Source: Flavobacterium taihuense (GTDB lineage: Bacteria; Bacteroidota; Bacteroidia; Flavobacteriales; Flavobacteriaceae). From it: a stretch of DNA of 64,000 nucleotides. A model generated the notes under the pieces. The model saw only the letters and a list, made by a program, of their open reading frames with translations. It was not told where the DNA came from and made no database searches. This document shows, one piece after another, positions 21,501-29,515 of the stretch (positions within the stretch are counted from its first letter, which is position 1; the number at the start of each line of letters is the position of its first letter). The position numbers were made by a program, and so were the translations under genes. The stretch spans positions 109,529 through 173,528 of the forward strand of contig NZ_JAHWYN010000008.1 of the NCBI RefSeq assembly GCF_019351435.1. The letters run 5' to 3'.

Positions 21501-21721
21501 CCATAAAAGACAACGGCATTGGGATTGAAGAAAAAAATTACGATAAAATTTTTGTGATTTTTAAAAGGCTACATAATCGGGATGACTATGAAGGTACTGG
21601 TATTGGTTTGGCACAATGCAAAAAAATTATAGCATTACATGGCGGATCAATTTGGGTAGAATCGCAATTGGGGCAAGGATCCAGTTTCAAATTTACAATT
21701 CCAAAAATTCCAATAAAATAG
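18530..21721 (+). CDS. MASE1 / multi-PAS sensor histidine kinase
   Basis: 1063 residues. Residues about 28-315 are a MASE1-type integral membrane sensor (YPSIGLAITSVIILGRRMLFAIWIG; WLTWFLGDAVGFIVLAPLI). A GAF-like region (about 330-460) and three PAS-like segments follow. The last two are clearly duplicated: both start KKSEEKYRxxFENVQDVF and end RDITxRK. The kinase core has FAYVTSHDLQEPL with the phospho-accepting His near 851, NLISNAIKF (N box), DNGIGI and GTGIGLAQCKKI (G boxes). The ligand is unknown. The response regulator 50 bases downstream is its likely partner. Confidence 0.92.
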   Translation: MSDKYNIIENKTAKDYHIPTFLNSEPIAILTIASLYVLLAQVSLLFSIELGKVSPIYPSIGLAITSVIILGRRMLFAIWIGSFTTNMITLTQNFNGNGYSFLKIFLLASLIASGTCVASSLGVSLIKKHNKEEYALKNGKNVLSFIFIGVFVTCVINALVGVSSLFMEGYIASQQIAYTWLTWFLGDAVGFIVLAPLILAWLHRNTTKLNLVYFAKLVGITALTLLLCSVVFLYSKENKYLMLTVLLITAYRFDMRFTVAVIQIIAFFSVVATSYGIGPFIRVNSNDSILVLDAFLSVSTVATLLFAGVIAERKQAHEILEKQASSLKERIKELKCLYTVSEMVKEKGISLDKIIRKSLPVIANAFQYPEITTCRISLMDSLYKMPNFRKTMWAQECYIFVNEEALGKIEVYYLEEKTFEYDGPFLLEEANLLKSVSDILGKKIESIQMMEELQKSKIILSSTIESPNDISIYSLDLNYQYLNFNRLHQTLMMQQNGVKIEKGMSILDCIEDKQEKLEFKNKFDSVLKGKNLNIITHSKNDLSYWEIKCSPISSKANGIIGLTVFSLNITDRMKAAEDLKKSEEKYRSVFENVQDVFYITEMDGTFIEISPSIKTVTGYEPSELIRVKARDFYSNITQRELFIETLIKNNRIKGFETQIIHKNGKTIDVSVDATLIFGAEGKPIRVESVLRDITERKESEEALKKSEEKYRTIFENVQDVFFQTSIANNLVQEVSPSCETLSGYTREEVIGSPVIVFFNKPQERERYIKILQQKVQVRDYELELKTKKGELRHVSVSSKLIYDTNGKPSHIDGVMRDITQRKIIEIKIANQNTKLQVQNKELEQFAYVTSHDLQEPLITLKCFTDLIQEEYKDTLDDQGKEYLNFIFQSSTRMQELVRGLLEYSRIGRESNMPKVDCNRIIKDIIADLSITIDKNNVKISITNMPYINGYPIEIRLLFQNLISNAIKFRKKEVFAEITISASEQENDWIFTIKDNGIGIEEKNYDKIFVIFKRLHNRDDYEGTGIGLAQCKKIIALHGGSIWVESQLGQGSSFKFTIPKIPIK

Positions 21722-21771
21722 AAAAAGCACCTTAATAACTATATCTTACCATTTAAATTAAAAAGCTAAGT

Positions 21772-22206
21772 ATGAACCAAAAACTAAATTGTATATTGTT
21801 AGTCGACGATGATAGTGCTACAAACTTCATAAACAAGATGTTGATTAAAAAATATGGAATTACGGATAAAATTGAAGTTACTTTGAATGGCCAAGAAGCT
21901 CTTGATTATTTGAGCAAAAGTGGAAAATATGAAAGCACGAATCCTGAAGAATTTCCCATCCCAGAATTAATTTTATTGGACATCAATATGCCTGTTATGG
22001 ATGGCTGGGAATTTATAGAAGCCTATCAAGCATTAGACAACAACAAAAAAGAAAAAACAATAATTATCATGCTTAGCAGTTCCAATAATCCAGATGACAT
22101 AATAAAAGCCAAAACATATAAATCCATCACTAATTTTAAGAACAAAGTATTGACTTTAGAAAAAATACAAGAAATAAAGCAAGAGTATTTTCCACAATAT
22201 ATTTGA
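21772..22206 (+). CDS. Single-domain response regulator
   Basis: 144 residues: one CheY-like receiver and no output domain. The acidic cluster DDD is at residues 12-14 and the phosphorylatable Asp70 is in ELILLDINMPVMDGWEF. The conserved switch residue is in MLSSS. The usual K-P motif before helix 5 is not clear (ITNFKNKVLT), a small departure from the family. It lies 50 bases after the histidine kinase and probably shares its transcript. It may act as a phosphate relay or by protein contact. Confidence 0.9.
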   Translation: MNQKLNCILLVDDDSATNFINKMLIKKYGITDKIEVTLNGQEALDYLSKSGKYESTNPEEFPIPELILLDINMPVMDGWEFIEAYQALDNNKKEKTIIIMLSSSNNPDDIIKAKTYKSITNFKNKVLTLEKIQEIKQEYFPQYI

Positions 22207-22640
22207 TTCAACCGTATTAAAAACGCTATTATGAAAAAACCATCAAATTTTGTTCTTTTTTCTTTATTCTTAAGATAACTTTTATTTAATCATATCTCTT
22301 TATATTTAAGCACTTTACAAACAACTTTAAAGACTATAAACGGAGACAATCCGTGCCCTCAGATTACTAAACAATGTTTTTTCACATCGCTTCAGTAAAT
22401 TAGAAAACTATTTATTACAGCCAATACATAACTATCAACCCCGACAGTCATCGGAGCTCCATGCAGTGGCTAACAAAAAAGTGTTCCAATCGAGGGCTAT
22501 AGCGGATAGCTAGATCAGGCACATTATTATTCTTTTAGGAATAATTCAAAACAAAAACCTTAAGCCAAATTTTATTAGCAATTAATTTAATAAACTTAGC
22601 TAAAAAAACTACTTTTGAATGCTGCATAAAAAGAGTAAAA
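22207..22640. other. Intergenic region with degenerate dispersed-repeat fragment
   Basis: 434 bp without a gene. GAGGGCTATAGCGGATAGC at about 22492-22512 resembles the left part of the dispersed repeat found at 29288 and 33051. The right end carries the promoter motif of the next gene. Confidence 0.45.
22610..22617 (+). promoter_or_regulatory. Candidate -7 element for the DigH-like gene
   Basis: TACTTTTG, a TAnnTTTG match, 23 bases before the start codon at 22641, leaving a leader of only about 15-20 bases. Confidence 0.45.
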
Positions 22641-24194
22641 ATGATTCTAAAGAAGTCCCTGCTATTCCTAACTATCTACCTCCTGTTTTTTGCTGTCATT
22701 GGTCACGCCCAAAAAAGAGAGATGCACCCCAAAAATGAGTTTAGAGCCGTTTGGATTGCCACGGTGGTCAACATCGACTGGCCAAAAAGCAGTACCGATT
22801 CGGTGGAGAAGCAAAAAACCGATTATATCGAGATTTTAGATACCTATCAAAAACTCAATTACAATGCGGTAATTGTGCAAATCCGTTCTGTGGGTGATGC
22901 ATTGTATCCTACCATACTGGCACCTTGGTCTCGTTACTTAACTGGAAGAGAAGGAAAAGCGCCAAGTCCTAATTATGATGTGCTCGAGTGGATGATTTCC
23001 GAAGCCCATGCCCGTGGTTTTGAATTTCACGCTTGGCTCAATCCCTATCGCGCCACTTTCGACTTGAAAACCGAAGCACTTAGTCTCAATCACGATTATT
23101 ACAAACATCCCGAATGGATGATTGAATACGGAGGCAAATACTATTACAACCCTGCCCTACCCGAGGTACAGCAACACCTAACATCGATAGTTGAAGAGGT
23201 GGTGATAAAATACGATATTGACGCTATACACTTTGATGATTATTTTTATCCTTACAAAATAAAAGGAATTGAATTCAATGATGCAGTTTCCTATCAAAAG
23301 TTTGGAAAAGGTCTTTCCATTGCCGATTGGAGACGTTCTAATGTATCTACTTTTGTAAGAAATATTTCGCTTGATATCAAAAAACTAAAACCTTGGGTAC
23401 AATTTGGCATCAGTCCGTTTGGAGTTTGGCGTAACAAATCAGTTGACCCAAAAGGCTCCGACACATCATCAGGGCAAACCAATTATGATGATCTTTACGC
23501 CGATCCTCTAGATTGGATGAAGAACAACTGGATTGATTACATCGTGCCACAATTGTACTGGAGCATCGACCACAAAACGGCTTCGTATGCCAAACTAATC
23601 AAATGGTGGTCTGAAAATGTACCGAGCAACACCGCCCTATACGTAGGAAACAGCACTTATAAGATCAAAGCCGATTCAGATAAACATTGGAATAACAAAT
23701 ATGAAATTCCAAATCAAATTGACCTCACACGCAGTTATGATAACGTGCAAGGCAATGGTTTTTTTAGTGCCAAATGGTTCATAAATAAAAACCAAGAGGT
23801 GGTCAAAGTACTTAAAGACTACGAATACAAATATCCAGCATTGCCATTGCCGGTTCCTAATTTCAAAAAGGCAATTACCGAAAGTTTACTGATTAATTCC
23901 ATCACGAAAGACACCACCAATTATTATATTTCGTTTCAGAAACCAAAACAGCTGACCAAAGTCAGATACATAGTGGTGTACGGCGCCAAAGATGTTTCGA
24001 AAATCAACACCAATGATGCCAGCCAAATTCTGGACAAAATTGCCGTTACAGAAGAAAATGGAGCATTCAACATCGAAGTACCAGATTATAAAATGATAGG
24101 AAAAACGGCTTTTGCCTTTACTTTCGTGGATTATTATGCCAATGAAAGCCCTGAAACCATAATCGATTTACAAGTAGAAACTCAAACAAAGTAA
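22641..24194 (+). CDS. GHL10 (DUF187) family glycosyl hydrolase, DigH-like
   Basis: 517 residues. A signal peptide (1-24, ends IGHAQ) is followed by the DUF187/GHL10 hallmarks: KNEFRAVWIATVVNIDWP, VIVQIRSVGDALYPT, FEFHAWLNPYR and AIHFDDYFYPY (catalytic-site aspartates), then IDYIVPQLYWS. The E. coli member YddW (DigH) cleaves glycan strands that have lost their stem peptides. Here the next two genes encode an AmpG-like permease and a NagZ-like hexosaminidase, which supports a role in peptidoglycan turnover. The C-terminal 110 residues look like an Ig/FN3-type beta domain (YYISFQKPKQLTKVRYIVVYG). Role is inferred from family plus context. Confidence 0.88.
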   Translation: MILKKSLLFLTIYLLFFAVIGHAQKREMHPKNEFRAVWIATVVNIDWPKSSTDSVEKQKTDYIEILDTYQKLNYNAVIVQIRSVGDALYPTILAPWSRYLTGREGKAPSPNYDVLEWMISEAHARGFEFHAWLNPYRATFDLKTEALSLNHDYYKHPEWMIEYGGKYYYNPALPEVQQHLTSIVEEVVIKYDIDAIHFDDYFYPYKIKGIEFNDAVSYQKFGKGLSIADWRRSNVSTFVRNISLDIKKLKPWVQFGISPFGVWRNKSVDPKGSDTSSGQTNYDDLYADPLDWMKNNWIDYIVPQLYWSIDHKTASYAKLIKWWSENVPSNTALYVGNSTYKIKADSDKHWNNKYEIPNQIDLTRSYDNVQGNGFFSAKWFINKNQEVVKVLKDYEYKYPALPLPVPNFKKAITESLLINSITKDTTNYYISFQKPKQLTKVRYIVVYGAKDVSKINTNDASQILDKIAVTEENGAFNIEVPDYKMIGKTAFAFTFVDYYANESPETIIDLQVETQTK

Positions 24195-24232
24195 AGTTTC
24201 AAGTTTAAGGTTTCAAGTTTAATTGTTTCACG
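24195..24232. repeat. Short intergenic GTTTCAAGTTT repeat
   Basis: GTTTCAAGTTT occurs twice 15 bases apart, directly after the DigH-like stop codon. One of several low-complexity spacer repeats in this window. Confidence 0.6.
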
Positions 24233-24294
24233 TATAATCAACCTTTAACTAAAAATAACTTTAAACCCTTAAACTATTTAAACCTTTTCAAACA

Positions 24295-25920
24295 ATGAAA
24301 AACAACAAACCGTGGTATTGGATTCCGTTTTTAAATTTTGCTTCGGGTTTTCCGTATGCCATTATTATTTCGGTTTCAGGAATTATGTATAAAAGTCTTG
24401 GAGTTAGTAATGAAGACATTGGAGTCTATACCAGTTTATTGTATTTACCTTGGGTAATCAAACCGCTTTGGAGTCCTTTTATTGACTTACATGGAACCAA
24501 ACGAAAATGGTTTTTGAGTATGCAATTATTCATTTCAATAGCTTTTCTAGTTATCGGTTTTGTTGTTCCAACCAGTAATTTTTTTATCTTGAGTTTAGCT
24601 ATTTTTTGGGTAGCTGCCTTTGCTTCCGCTTCGAATGATGTGGCTAGCGATGGCTTTTATATGTTGGCTTTAGAAAAAGAACAACAATCTTTCTTTTTGG
24701 GGATTAGAAGTACTTTTTATAAAATTGCAATACTTACAGGAAATGGATTAATTGTAATTTTAGCAGGATATCTAGAAATTGCATATGGAGACAAACATAA
24801 AGCTTGGTCTTACACAATGATACTCATAGCAGTATTTATGATTGCTATTACAATTTATAATTTCTTTTTTACTCCAAATACTGAAATTAATGGGCAATTA
24901 GAAACTAAAAAAAATCTCAATTTCAGCAAAGTTTTTTCTACTTTTTTTCAAAAAAAACAAATATTTATAATACTAGCTTTTATTTTACTATTCAGATTGG
25001 GAGAATCACAATTATTAAAAATGCTTAACCCATTTTTAGTTGAACCTATTAAGTACGAACTAAATGAATCTAATATAAATAACAAACAAAAAGAGGTATT
25101 AAAATCTTATCATTCTATCATTAAAAATGGCGGACTCGCATCTAAAATCGAATTAGAATTAATCTATTCTGAATTGCCAATAGTAGCAGTAATGCAAAAT
25201 GAAAAAACAGTATTAGATCTGAAAACCATACCTAAAACCGACGTTACAACTTATAATGATGTAATGTCAAAAAGAACAAAATTTATTGATGAATTAATAA
25301 AAGAAAAAGGTAATATCGAGGCAATACCAAAAAAAGGTATGGGTATATCAAATATGGACTACGGAATTATTTATGGTATTTTTGGAGTTATTGCTCTTGT
25401 TGTTGGAGGTCTTATTGGAGGATTTGTTATCTCAAGAGATGGATTAGGAAAATGGATGTTACCAATGATTTTAGCTATGCACTTGCCAATTATCGGATTT
25501 ATTTTGATTTCTAATTTCCATCCTGAAATTATTTTCAATCTGAATCTTCCCTATATCGAATATTCCTTAGATCCTTTTTATTTAAACTTAACTACTTCTG
25601 TTTTTCATTATAATCCATATGTCGTACTTTCAGTAATTATAGAGCAATTTGGATACGGTTTTGGTTTTGCAGCCTTTATGATGTACTTGATTTATGTTGC
25701 TGAAGGGGAATCTAAGACTTCACATTATTCCATCGCTACTGGTTTTATGGCTCTGGGAATGATGCTTCCGGGAATGCTAAGCGGTTACATTCAGCAATAT
25801 TTAGGATATGGTAATTTCTTTATTTGGGTATTTTGCGCCACTATTCCAGGATTGATTTTATCACAATTTTTAAAATATCCGGCTGATTTTGGTAAAAAAA
25901 TTGAAGAAAATAAAGTTTAA
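24295..25920 (+). CDS. AmpG-like MFS transporter with extended periplasmic loop
   Basis: 541 residues. The start KPWYWIPFLNFASGFPYAIIISVSG and LYLPWVIKPLWSPFIDLHGTKRKW fit AmpG-type MFS permeases that bring muropeptides into the cytoplasm. Usual AmpG core length is about 420-490. The excess is a hydrophilic insertion of about 110 residues (about 250-355) after the seventh helix, and a smaller one near 415-450; by helix counting both face the periplasm. It sits between a DigH-like hydrolase and NagZ-like GH3, so muropeptide or anhydro-disaccharide uptake is the best guess. General sugar transport is the alternative. Confidence 0.8.
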   Translation: MKNNKPWYWIPFLNFASGFPYAIIISVSGIMYKSLGVSNEDIGVYTSLLYLPWVIKPLWSPFIDLHGTKRKWFLSMQLFISIAFLVIGFVVPTSNFFILSLAIFWVAAFASASNDVASDGFYMLALEKEQQSFFLGIRSTFYKIAILTGNGLIVILAGYLEIAYGDKHKAWSYTMILIAVFMIAITIYNFFFTPNTEINGQLETKKNLNFSKVFSTFFQKKQIFIILAFILLFRLGESQLLKMLNPFLVEPIKYELNESNINNKQKEVLKSYHSIIKNGGLASKIELELIYSELPIVAVMQNEKTVLDLKTIPKTDVTTYNDVMSKRTKFIDELIKEKGNIEAIPKKGMGISNMDYGIIYGIFGVIALVVGGLIGGFVISRDGLGKWMLPMILAMHLPIIGFILISNFHPEIIFNLNLPYIEYSLDPFYLNLTTSVFHYNPYVVLSVIIEQFGYGFGFAAFMMYLIYVAEGESKTSHYSIATGFMALGMMLPGMLSGYIQQYLGYGNFFIWVFCATIPGLILSQFLKYPADFGKKIEENKV

Positions 25921-25944
25921 ATTCAAACAAAATTAACATCTTAT

Positions 25945-26065
25945 TTTCTCGCAAAGTCACTAAGACGCAAAAGAGAAAACACTAATATACCTTTGGATTT
26001 TAATAATAACATTTTATCTATTTAAGAACATTGATAGCTGTTTCTTCTAAGCCTTTACGCCTTTA
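25945..26065. repeat. Spacer repeat of the CGCAAAG(A/T)C type
   Basis: Contains CGCAAAGTCACTAAGACGCAAA (two near-copies of GCAAAG/ACGC words) and CCTTTACGCCTTTACG further on. It resembles low-complexity spacer repeats common in Bacteroidota and lies between the MFS and GH3 genes. Confidence 0.5.
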
Positions 26066-26117
26066 CGAGCATCAATTTCAAAATTCTTAAAAAGTGAGAA
26101 ACTTATAAAAGACTAAA

Positions 26118-27716
26118 ATGACACTAGAACAAAAAATAGGGCAATTCTTTTTTCCAGCCGTTTTCATTAACGACACCGAAGAAAACATTCAGGAAACAGA
26201 GCGTTTAATCAAAGAACACAACATTGGTGGATTGACGTTTTTTCATAGCAGAGCCAGCGCAGCAACCAACTATGAGAGCAAGAAAAAAGTAGAATTCAAC
26301 GATGATAGCTATCAACGTTTGAAAAACTTGATTGTTCGTTATCAAAAATGTGCCACTACTCCCCTATTAATGAGTATAGATGCCGAATGGGGCTTAGCCA
26401 TGCGCGTGGAAAAAACGCCACAATATCCCTATGCCATTACCCTTGGCGCGTTGCCCGAAAGAAAAATAGATTTAGTGTACCAAGTAGGAAAACAAATTGC
26501 ATTAGACCTAAAATCAGCAGGGATTCATTACAATTTGGCGCCTTTGGCCGACATCAATAACAATCCAAACAATCCCGTGATTGGCTACCGTTCTTTTGGT
26601 TCCAATAAAGAAAAAGTAGCTCAATATGCGTTGGAATACCTTCGCGGTATGTCCGATGTGGGGATCCTAGGCTGCCTGAAACACTTTCCTGGTCATGGAA
26701 ACACTAGTGTCGATTCACATTTAGGACTACCCGTTTTAGCCGAGAATTTGGAAGAGTTACTCGAAAATGAATTGGTGCCATTCATCAAAGGAATTGAGAA
26801 TCAAGTTGACTCCATCATGATAGGTCATTTAGCAGTTCCCGCCTTAAACGACGGAAAAGAAACCTCGGCCACTTTATCCAAAAACATAATTGAAAAATTG
26901 TTACGCGAGCAATTAGGATATGATGGATTGGTTATTTCAGACGCTTTGAATATGCACAGTGTTTCGAAATTATACGATGTAAAAGGTCAATTGGAATGGG
27001 AAGCTTTCAACGCAGGTAACGATGTACTTTGCTTTGCCGAAAATGTAGCCGAAGGTATTCAGGAAATACTAAAAAATGCAACACCAGAACGCATTGAAGC
27101 GAGTTTGAACCGTATCATGAAATGCAAACAAAAAGCAGGTCTTTTTGATAAAAACCCAAGCCCGGCTGCTGATTTTGATTTTAAAACCACTTCGGAATTG
27201 AACCGAAAAATAGCCGATTATTGCATTACAGACCTCAAAGACAACAACAGTTCTGTCGTGATTTTTGATGCCAAAAACAGAGAACGTCTCGCCAAATTGA
27301 GTATCTACAAAACGATTGACAATCCGTTTTTTAAAACGCTTGGTTCTTTCTTGCCTTCGCCTGAATATGCTATTGAAAATGCAGCTGATTTAATAAATAC
27401 AACACTCAAGGAAGATCTAGCTCCATTTGACACAATACTTATTTCTTTATTTGTACCCAAAGCCAAACCACTTAACAAATTTGATTTGGAAGATTCGGTT
27501 TTGGAATTTTTAGGGCAATTGTTTCAAACCAAAAGATGTATTTTATATGTTTTTGGAAATCCCTATGCTATACAAGTGATTCCAAATTTAGAACTCACCA
27601 ACGGAATTGTCGAAATGTATCAGGATTTTACAGAATTTCAAGAAAGTGCAGCCGAACAATTACTGGAAGACAAAAAAGGAAAGGGCAGTCTACCTGTTTC
27701 AATTACAACTATTTAA
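26118..27716 (+). CDS. nagZ: GH3 beta-N-acetylhexosaminidase, NagZ-like
   Basis: 532 residues, no signal peptide, so probably cytoplasmic. KHFPGHGNTSVDSHLGLPVL is the NagZ signature; the Asp199/His201 dyad acts as general acid/base in NagZ. YDGLVISDALNM holds the nucleophile Asp275. After the GH3 barrel (to about residue 345) there is a further C-terminal domain of about 180 residues, so the protein is longer than the roughly 340-residue single-domain E. coli NagZ. It removes GlcNAc from GlcNAc-anhydroMurNAc-(peptide) after import. It is the third gene of the wall-recycling trio; a 197-bp spacer separates it from the permease. Confidence 0.9.
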   Translation: MTLEQKIGQFFFPAVFINDTEENIQETERLIKEHNIGGLTFFHSRASAATNYESKKKVEFNDDSYQRLKNLIVRYQKCATTPLLMSIDAEWGLAMRVEKTPQYPYAITLGALPERKIDLVYQVGKQIALDLKSAGIHYNLAPLADINNNPNNPVIGYRSFGSNKEKVAQYALEYLRGMSDVGILGCLKHFPGHGNTSVDSHLGLPVLAENLEELLENELVPFIKGIENQVDSIMIGHLAVPALNDGKETSATLSKNIIEKLLREQLGYDGLVISDALNMHSVSKLYDVKGQLEWEAFNAGNDVLCFAENVAEGIQEILKNATPERIEASLNRIMKCKQKAGLFDKNPSPAADFDFKTTSELNRKIADYCITDLKDNNSSVVIFDAKNRERLAKLSIYKTIDNPFFKTLGSFLPSPEYAIENAADLINTTLKEDLAPFDTILISLFVPKAKPLNKFDLEDSVLEFLGQLFQTKRCILYVFGNPYAIQVIPNLELTNGIVEMYQDFTEFQESAAEQLLEDKKGKGSLPVSITTI

Positions 27717-27794
27717 TAGATTTTAATAACCAAACACTATCGTTAAATAAATATTAATAATCAAAATTTATTTAAAGTGTCTTTTTATATCTAT

Positions 27795-27802
27795 TATATT
27801 TG
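27795..27802 (+). promoter_or_regulatory. Candidate -7 element for peroxiredoxin
   Basis: TATATTTG, exact TAnnTTTG match, 29 bases upstream of the start at 27832. Confidence 0.5.
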
Positions 27803-27831
27803 CGGCATAAAATAACTTTAAAACTAAAAAT

Positions 27832-28470
27832 ATGTCATTAGTAGGTAAAAAATTCCCAAGTATTGCAGTAGATGCTATCTCAGAAATGGGTGATAATTTG
27901 AAAATCAATATTTTTGAGGAAGCTACAAAAAACAACAAAAAAGTACTTTTGTTTTGGTACCCAAAAGATTTTACTTTTGTTTGTCCAACTGAATTACATG
28001 CTTTCCAAGCGGCGTTACCGGAATTTGAAAAAAGAAACACTATCGTAATTGGTGCATCTTGTGATACTAACGAAGTTCACTTTGCCTGGTTAAACACTCC
28101 AAAAAACAATGGTGGAATTGAAGGTGTAACATACCCAATACTTGCAGATACCAACAGAAACTTAGCTAATATTTTAGGAATTCTTGATATTGATTCAACC
28201 GAATATAGCGAAGAAACTGATTCTGTAATCATCGAAGGTTCAAATGTAACATTCAGAGCTACTTACCTAATTGACGAAACTGGAAAAATCTTCCATGAAA
28301 GCGTAAACGATATGCCATTAGGCCGAAACGTAAACGAATATTTACGTATGGTTGATGCTTATACCCACATTCAAGAAAAAGGTGAAGTTTGTCCTGCAAA
28401 CTGGGAAGCCGGTAAAGAAGCGATGAATGCTGACAGAAAAAGCACTGCTGAATACCTAAGCCTTAACTAA
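27832..28470 (+). CDS. Typical 2-Cys peroxiredoxin (AhpC/Prx1 type)
   Basis: 212 residues. The peroxidatic cysteine is Cys51 in DFTFVCPTELHAF and the resolving cysteine is Cys187 in GEVCPANW, the normal pairing for a decameric 2-Cys Prx. It reduces hydrogen peroxide and organic peroxides in the cytoplasm. A thioredoxin-like gene lies 84 bases downstream and may be its electron donor. Family length and both active cysteines are normal. Confidence 0.95.
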   Translation: MSLVGKKFPSIAVDAISEMGDNLKINIFEEATKNNKKVLLFWYPKDFTFVCPTELHAFQAALPEFEKRNTIVIGASCDTNEVHFAWLNTPKNNGGIEGVTYPILADTNRNLANILGILDIDSTEYSEETDSVIIEGSNVTFRATYLIDETGKIFHESVNDMPLGRNVNEYLRMVDAYTHIQEKGEVCPANWEAGKEAMNADRKSTAEYLSLN

Positions 28471-28554
28471 TAATATCAATAGCAATGACAATGGCAATTT
28501 CAATAGTTAAGAATTGCCATTGTTATTGAAATTGACATTGAAATTTAAAAATCT
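28471..28554 (+). repeat. Imperfect inverted repeat after peroxiredoxin
   Basis: CAATGGCAATTTC ... GAATTGCCATTG forms a roughly 12-bp stem within a spacer made mostly of CAAT/GACAATG words. It might slow transcription but lacks a clear T-run. Confidence 0.5.
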
Positions 28555-28863
28555 ATGTTAATCGAATTAAACGAAGATACGTTAGGAGCTTTAATAGCAC
28601 AAAACGAAAAAGTAGTGGTTCAATTTTCAGCCTCATGGTGTGGAAATTGCAGAATCATGAAACCAAAATTCAAAAAATTAGCTTCAGAGAATGAAGGAAT
28701 TTCATTTGTTTTGGTAGATGCCGAGAATTCTCCGGAATCCAGAAAACTAGCCAATGTCAGCAATTTGCCAACTTTCGCCACTTTTGTAAATGGAAAATTG
28801 GTCAACGAAACCCAAACCAACAAACAAGAAGTTTTAATTGAATTGGTTAATGAAATTGTTTAA
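28555..28863 (+). CDS. Thioredoxin-like protein
   Basis: 102 residues, a single thioredoxin fold with FSASWCGNCRIMKP; the redox Cys29 and Cys32 flank GN instead of the usual GP. The cis-proline is present in SNLPTFATF. There is no signal peptide, so it should act in the cytoplasm. Placed directly after the peroxiredoxin and before a DUF6952 gene, it probably recycles that peroxiredoxin (inference from context). The CGNC motif departs from CGPC, which in known thioredoxins shifts redox potential. Confidence 0.9.
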   Translation: MLIELNEDTLGALIAQNEKVVVQFSASWCGNCRIMKPKFKKLASENEGISFVLVDAENSPESRKLANVSNLPTFATFVNGKLVNETQTNKQEVLIELVNEIV

Positions 28864-28950
28864 CCGTTAATTTGGTTAATCGGTTAATCGCAAAAAAAAA
28901 CGTTTGACCTAACGAATAAACAATTAAACAAACAACCGATTAAACAACAA
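28861..28950. repeat. Low-complexity GGTTAATC spacer repeat
   Basis: GGTTAATC words repeat (TTTGGTTAATCGGTTAATCG), and AACCGATTAAAC further on is their inverted partner. Sits between the thioredoxin-like gene and the DUF6952 gene. Confidence 0.5.
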
Positions 28951-28953
28951 AAC

Positions 28954-29211
28954 ATGAAGTTACCAGTAATAAAACACCTTACTCAGTTCATAGAGGAAAA
29001 CGATCAGGATTACATTATCGAAACCATCGAAGTATTGGAAGCCATGACCGAAATTGCCTCATTAAAAGATGAAGAATTGGACGTCATTGGCGAATTGATT
29101 TCGAACATGTACGGCGCACTCGAAGTACATAAATTGATTAAAGAAGGAACTGACAAAAAGGAAGCCTTAAACACTTTCATGAAAAGAGTTCTTGGGTCAA
29201 TCGATAAATAA
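28954..29211 (+). CDS. Small DUF6952-type protein
   Basis: 85 residues, mostly helical and acidic (VIKHLTQFIEENDQDYIIETIEVLEAMTEIASLKDEELDVIGELISN is split by short turns). No signal peptide or cysteine. It matches my memory of a Flavobacteriia family (DUF6952) found beside peroxiredoxin/thioredoxin genes, but no function is known. Its position third in the peroxiredoxin-thioredoxin cluster, followed by a terminator, suggests a role in peroxide response. Confidence 0.75.
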   Translation: MKLPVIKHLTQFIEENDQDYIIETIEVLEAMTEIASLKDEELDVIGELISNMYGALEVHKLIKEGTDKKEALNTFMKRVLGSIDK

Positions 29212-29231
29212 AATCATTTGATAAGCATTGT

Positions 29232-29263
29232 AAAACGCACTCCATTTCAGGGTGCGTTTTTTT
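29232..29263 (+). terminator. Terminator after the DUF6952 gene
   Basis: AAAACGCAC / GTGCGTTTT stem (29232-29240, 29252-29260) with an extra C-G step inside, then a seven-base T-run. Confidence 0.88.
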
Positions 29264-29287
29264 ATACAAAGCAGGAAATAATCATTT

Positions 29288-29403
29288 GGGCGAGCCACCA
29301 TTAGGAAAAGGGGGTTACTCCTCTTTGACTGGATCCCCCCCCTTTCCCTAATGCTGTCGGGCTATACGCGCTACTTTGGTAGCTTGCTCCTATCCCTCTC
29401 GCG
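29288..29403 (-). repeat. Dispersed hairpin repeat, copy 1
   Basis: Read on the minus strand it starts GCGAGAGGGATAGGAGC, then AGCTACCAAAGTAGCGCG, TATAGCCCGACAGC and a hairpin whose arms (29299-29314 and 29335-29353) are of the CATTAGGGAAAGGGGG type. It shares this order with the copy at 33051. It is non-coding, much more GC-rich than its surroundings, and lies between transcription units. Confidence 0.75.
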
Positions 29404-29484
29404 AACAAAAACACTAAAATCCAATACCAACAACCCCTAACTGACAACCCACAACAAATACTTTTAGATTCAAATATTAATCCT

Positions 29485-29492
29485 TACTTTTG
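29485..29492 (+). promoter_or_regulatory. Candidate -7 element for tpx
   Basis: TACTTTTG, a TAnnTTTG match, 23 bases before the start codon at 29516. Confidence 0.45.
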
Positions 29493-29515
29493 AACCTCAT
29501 AAAAAAACAAACACT

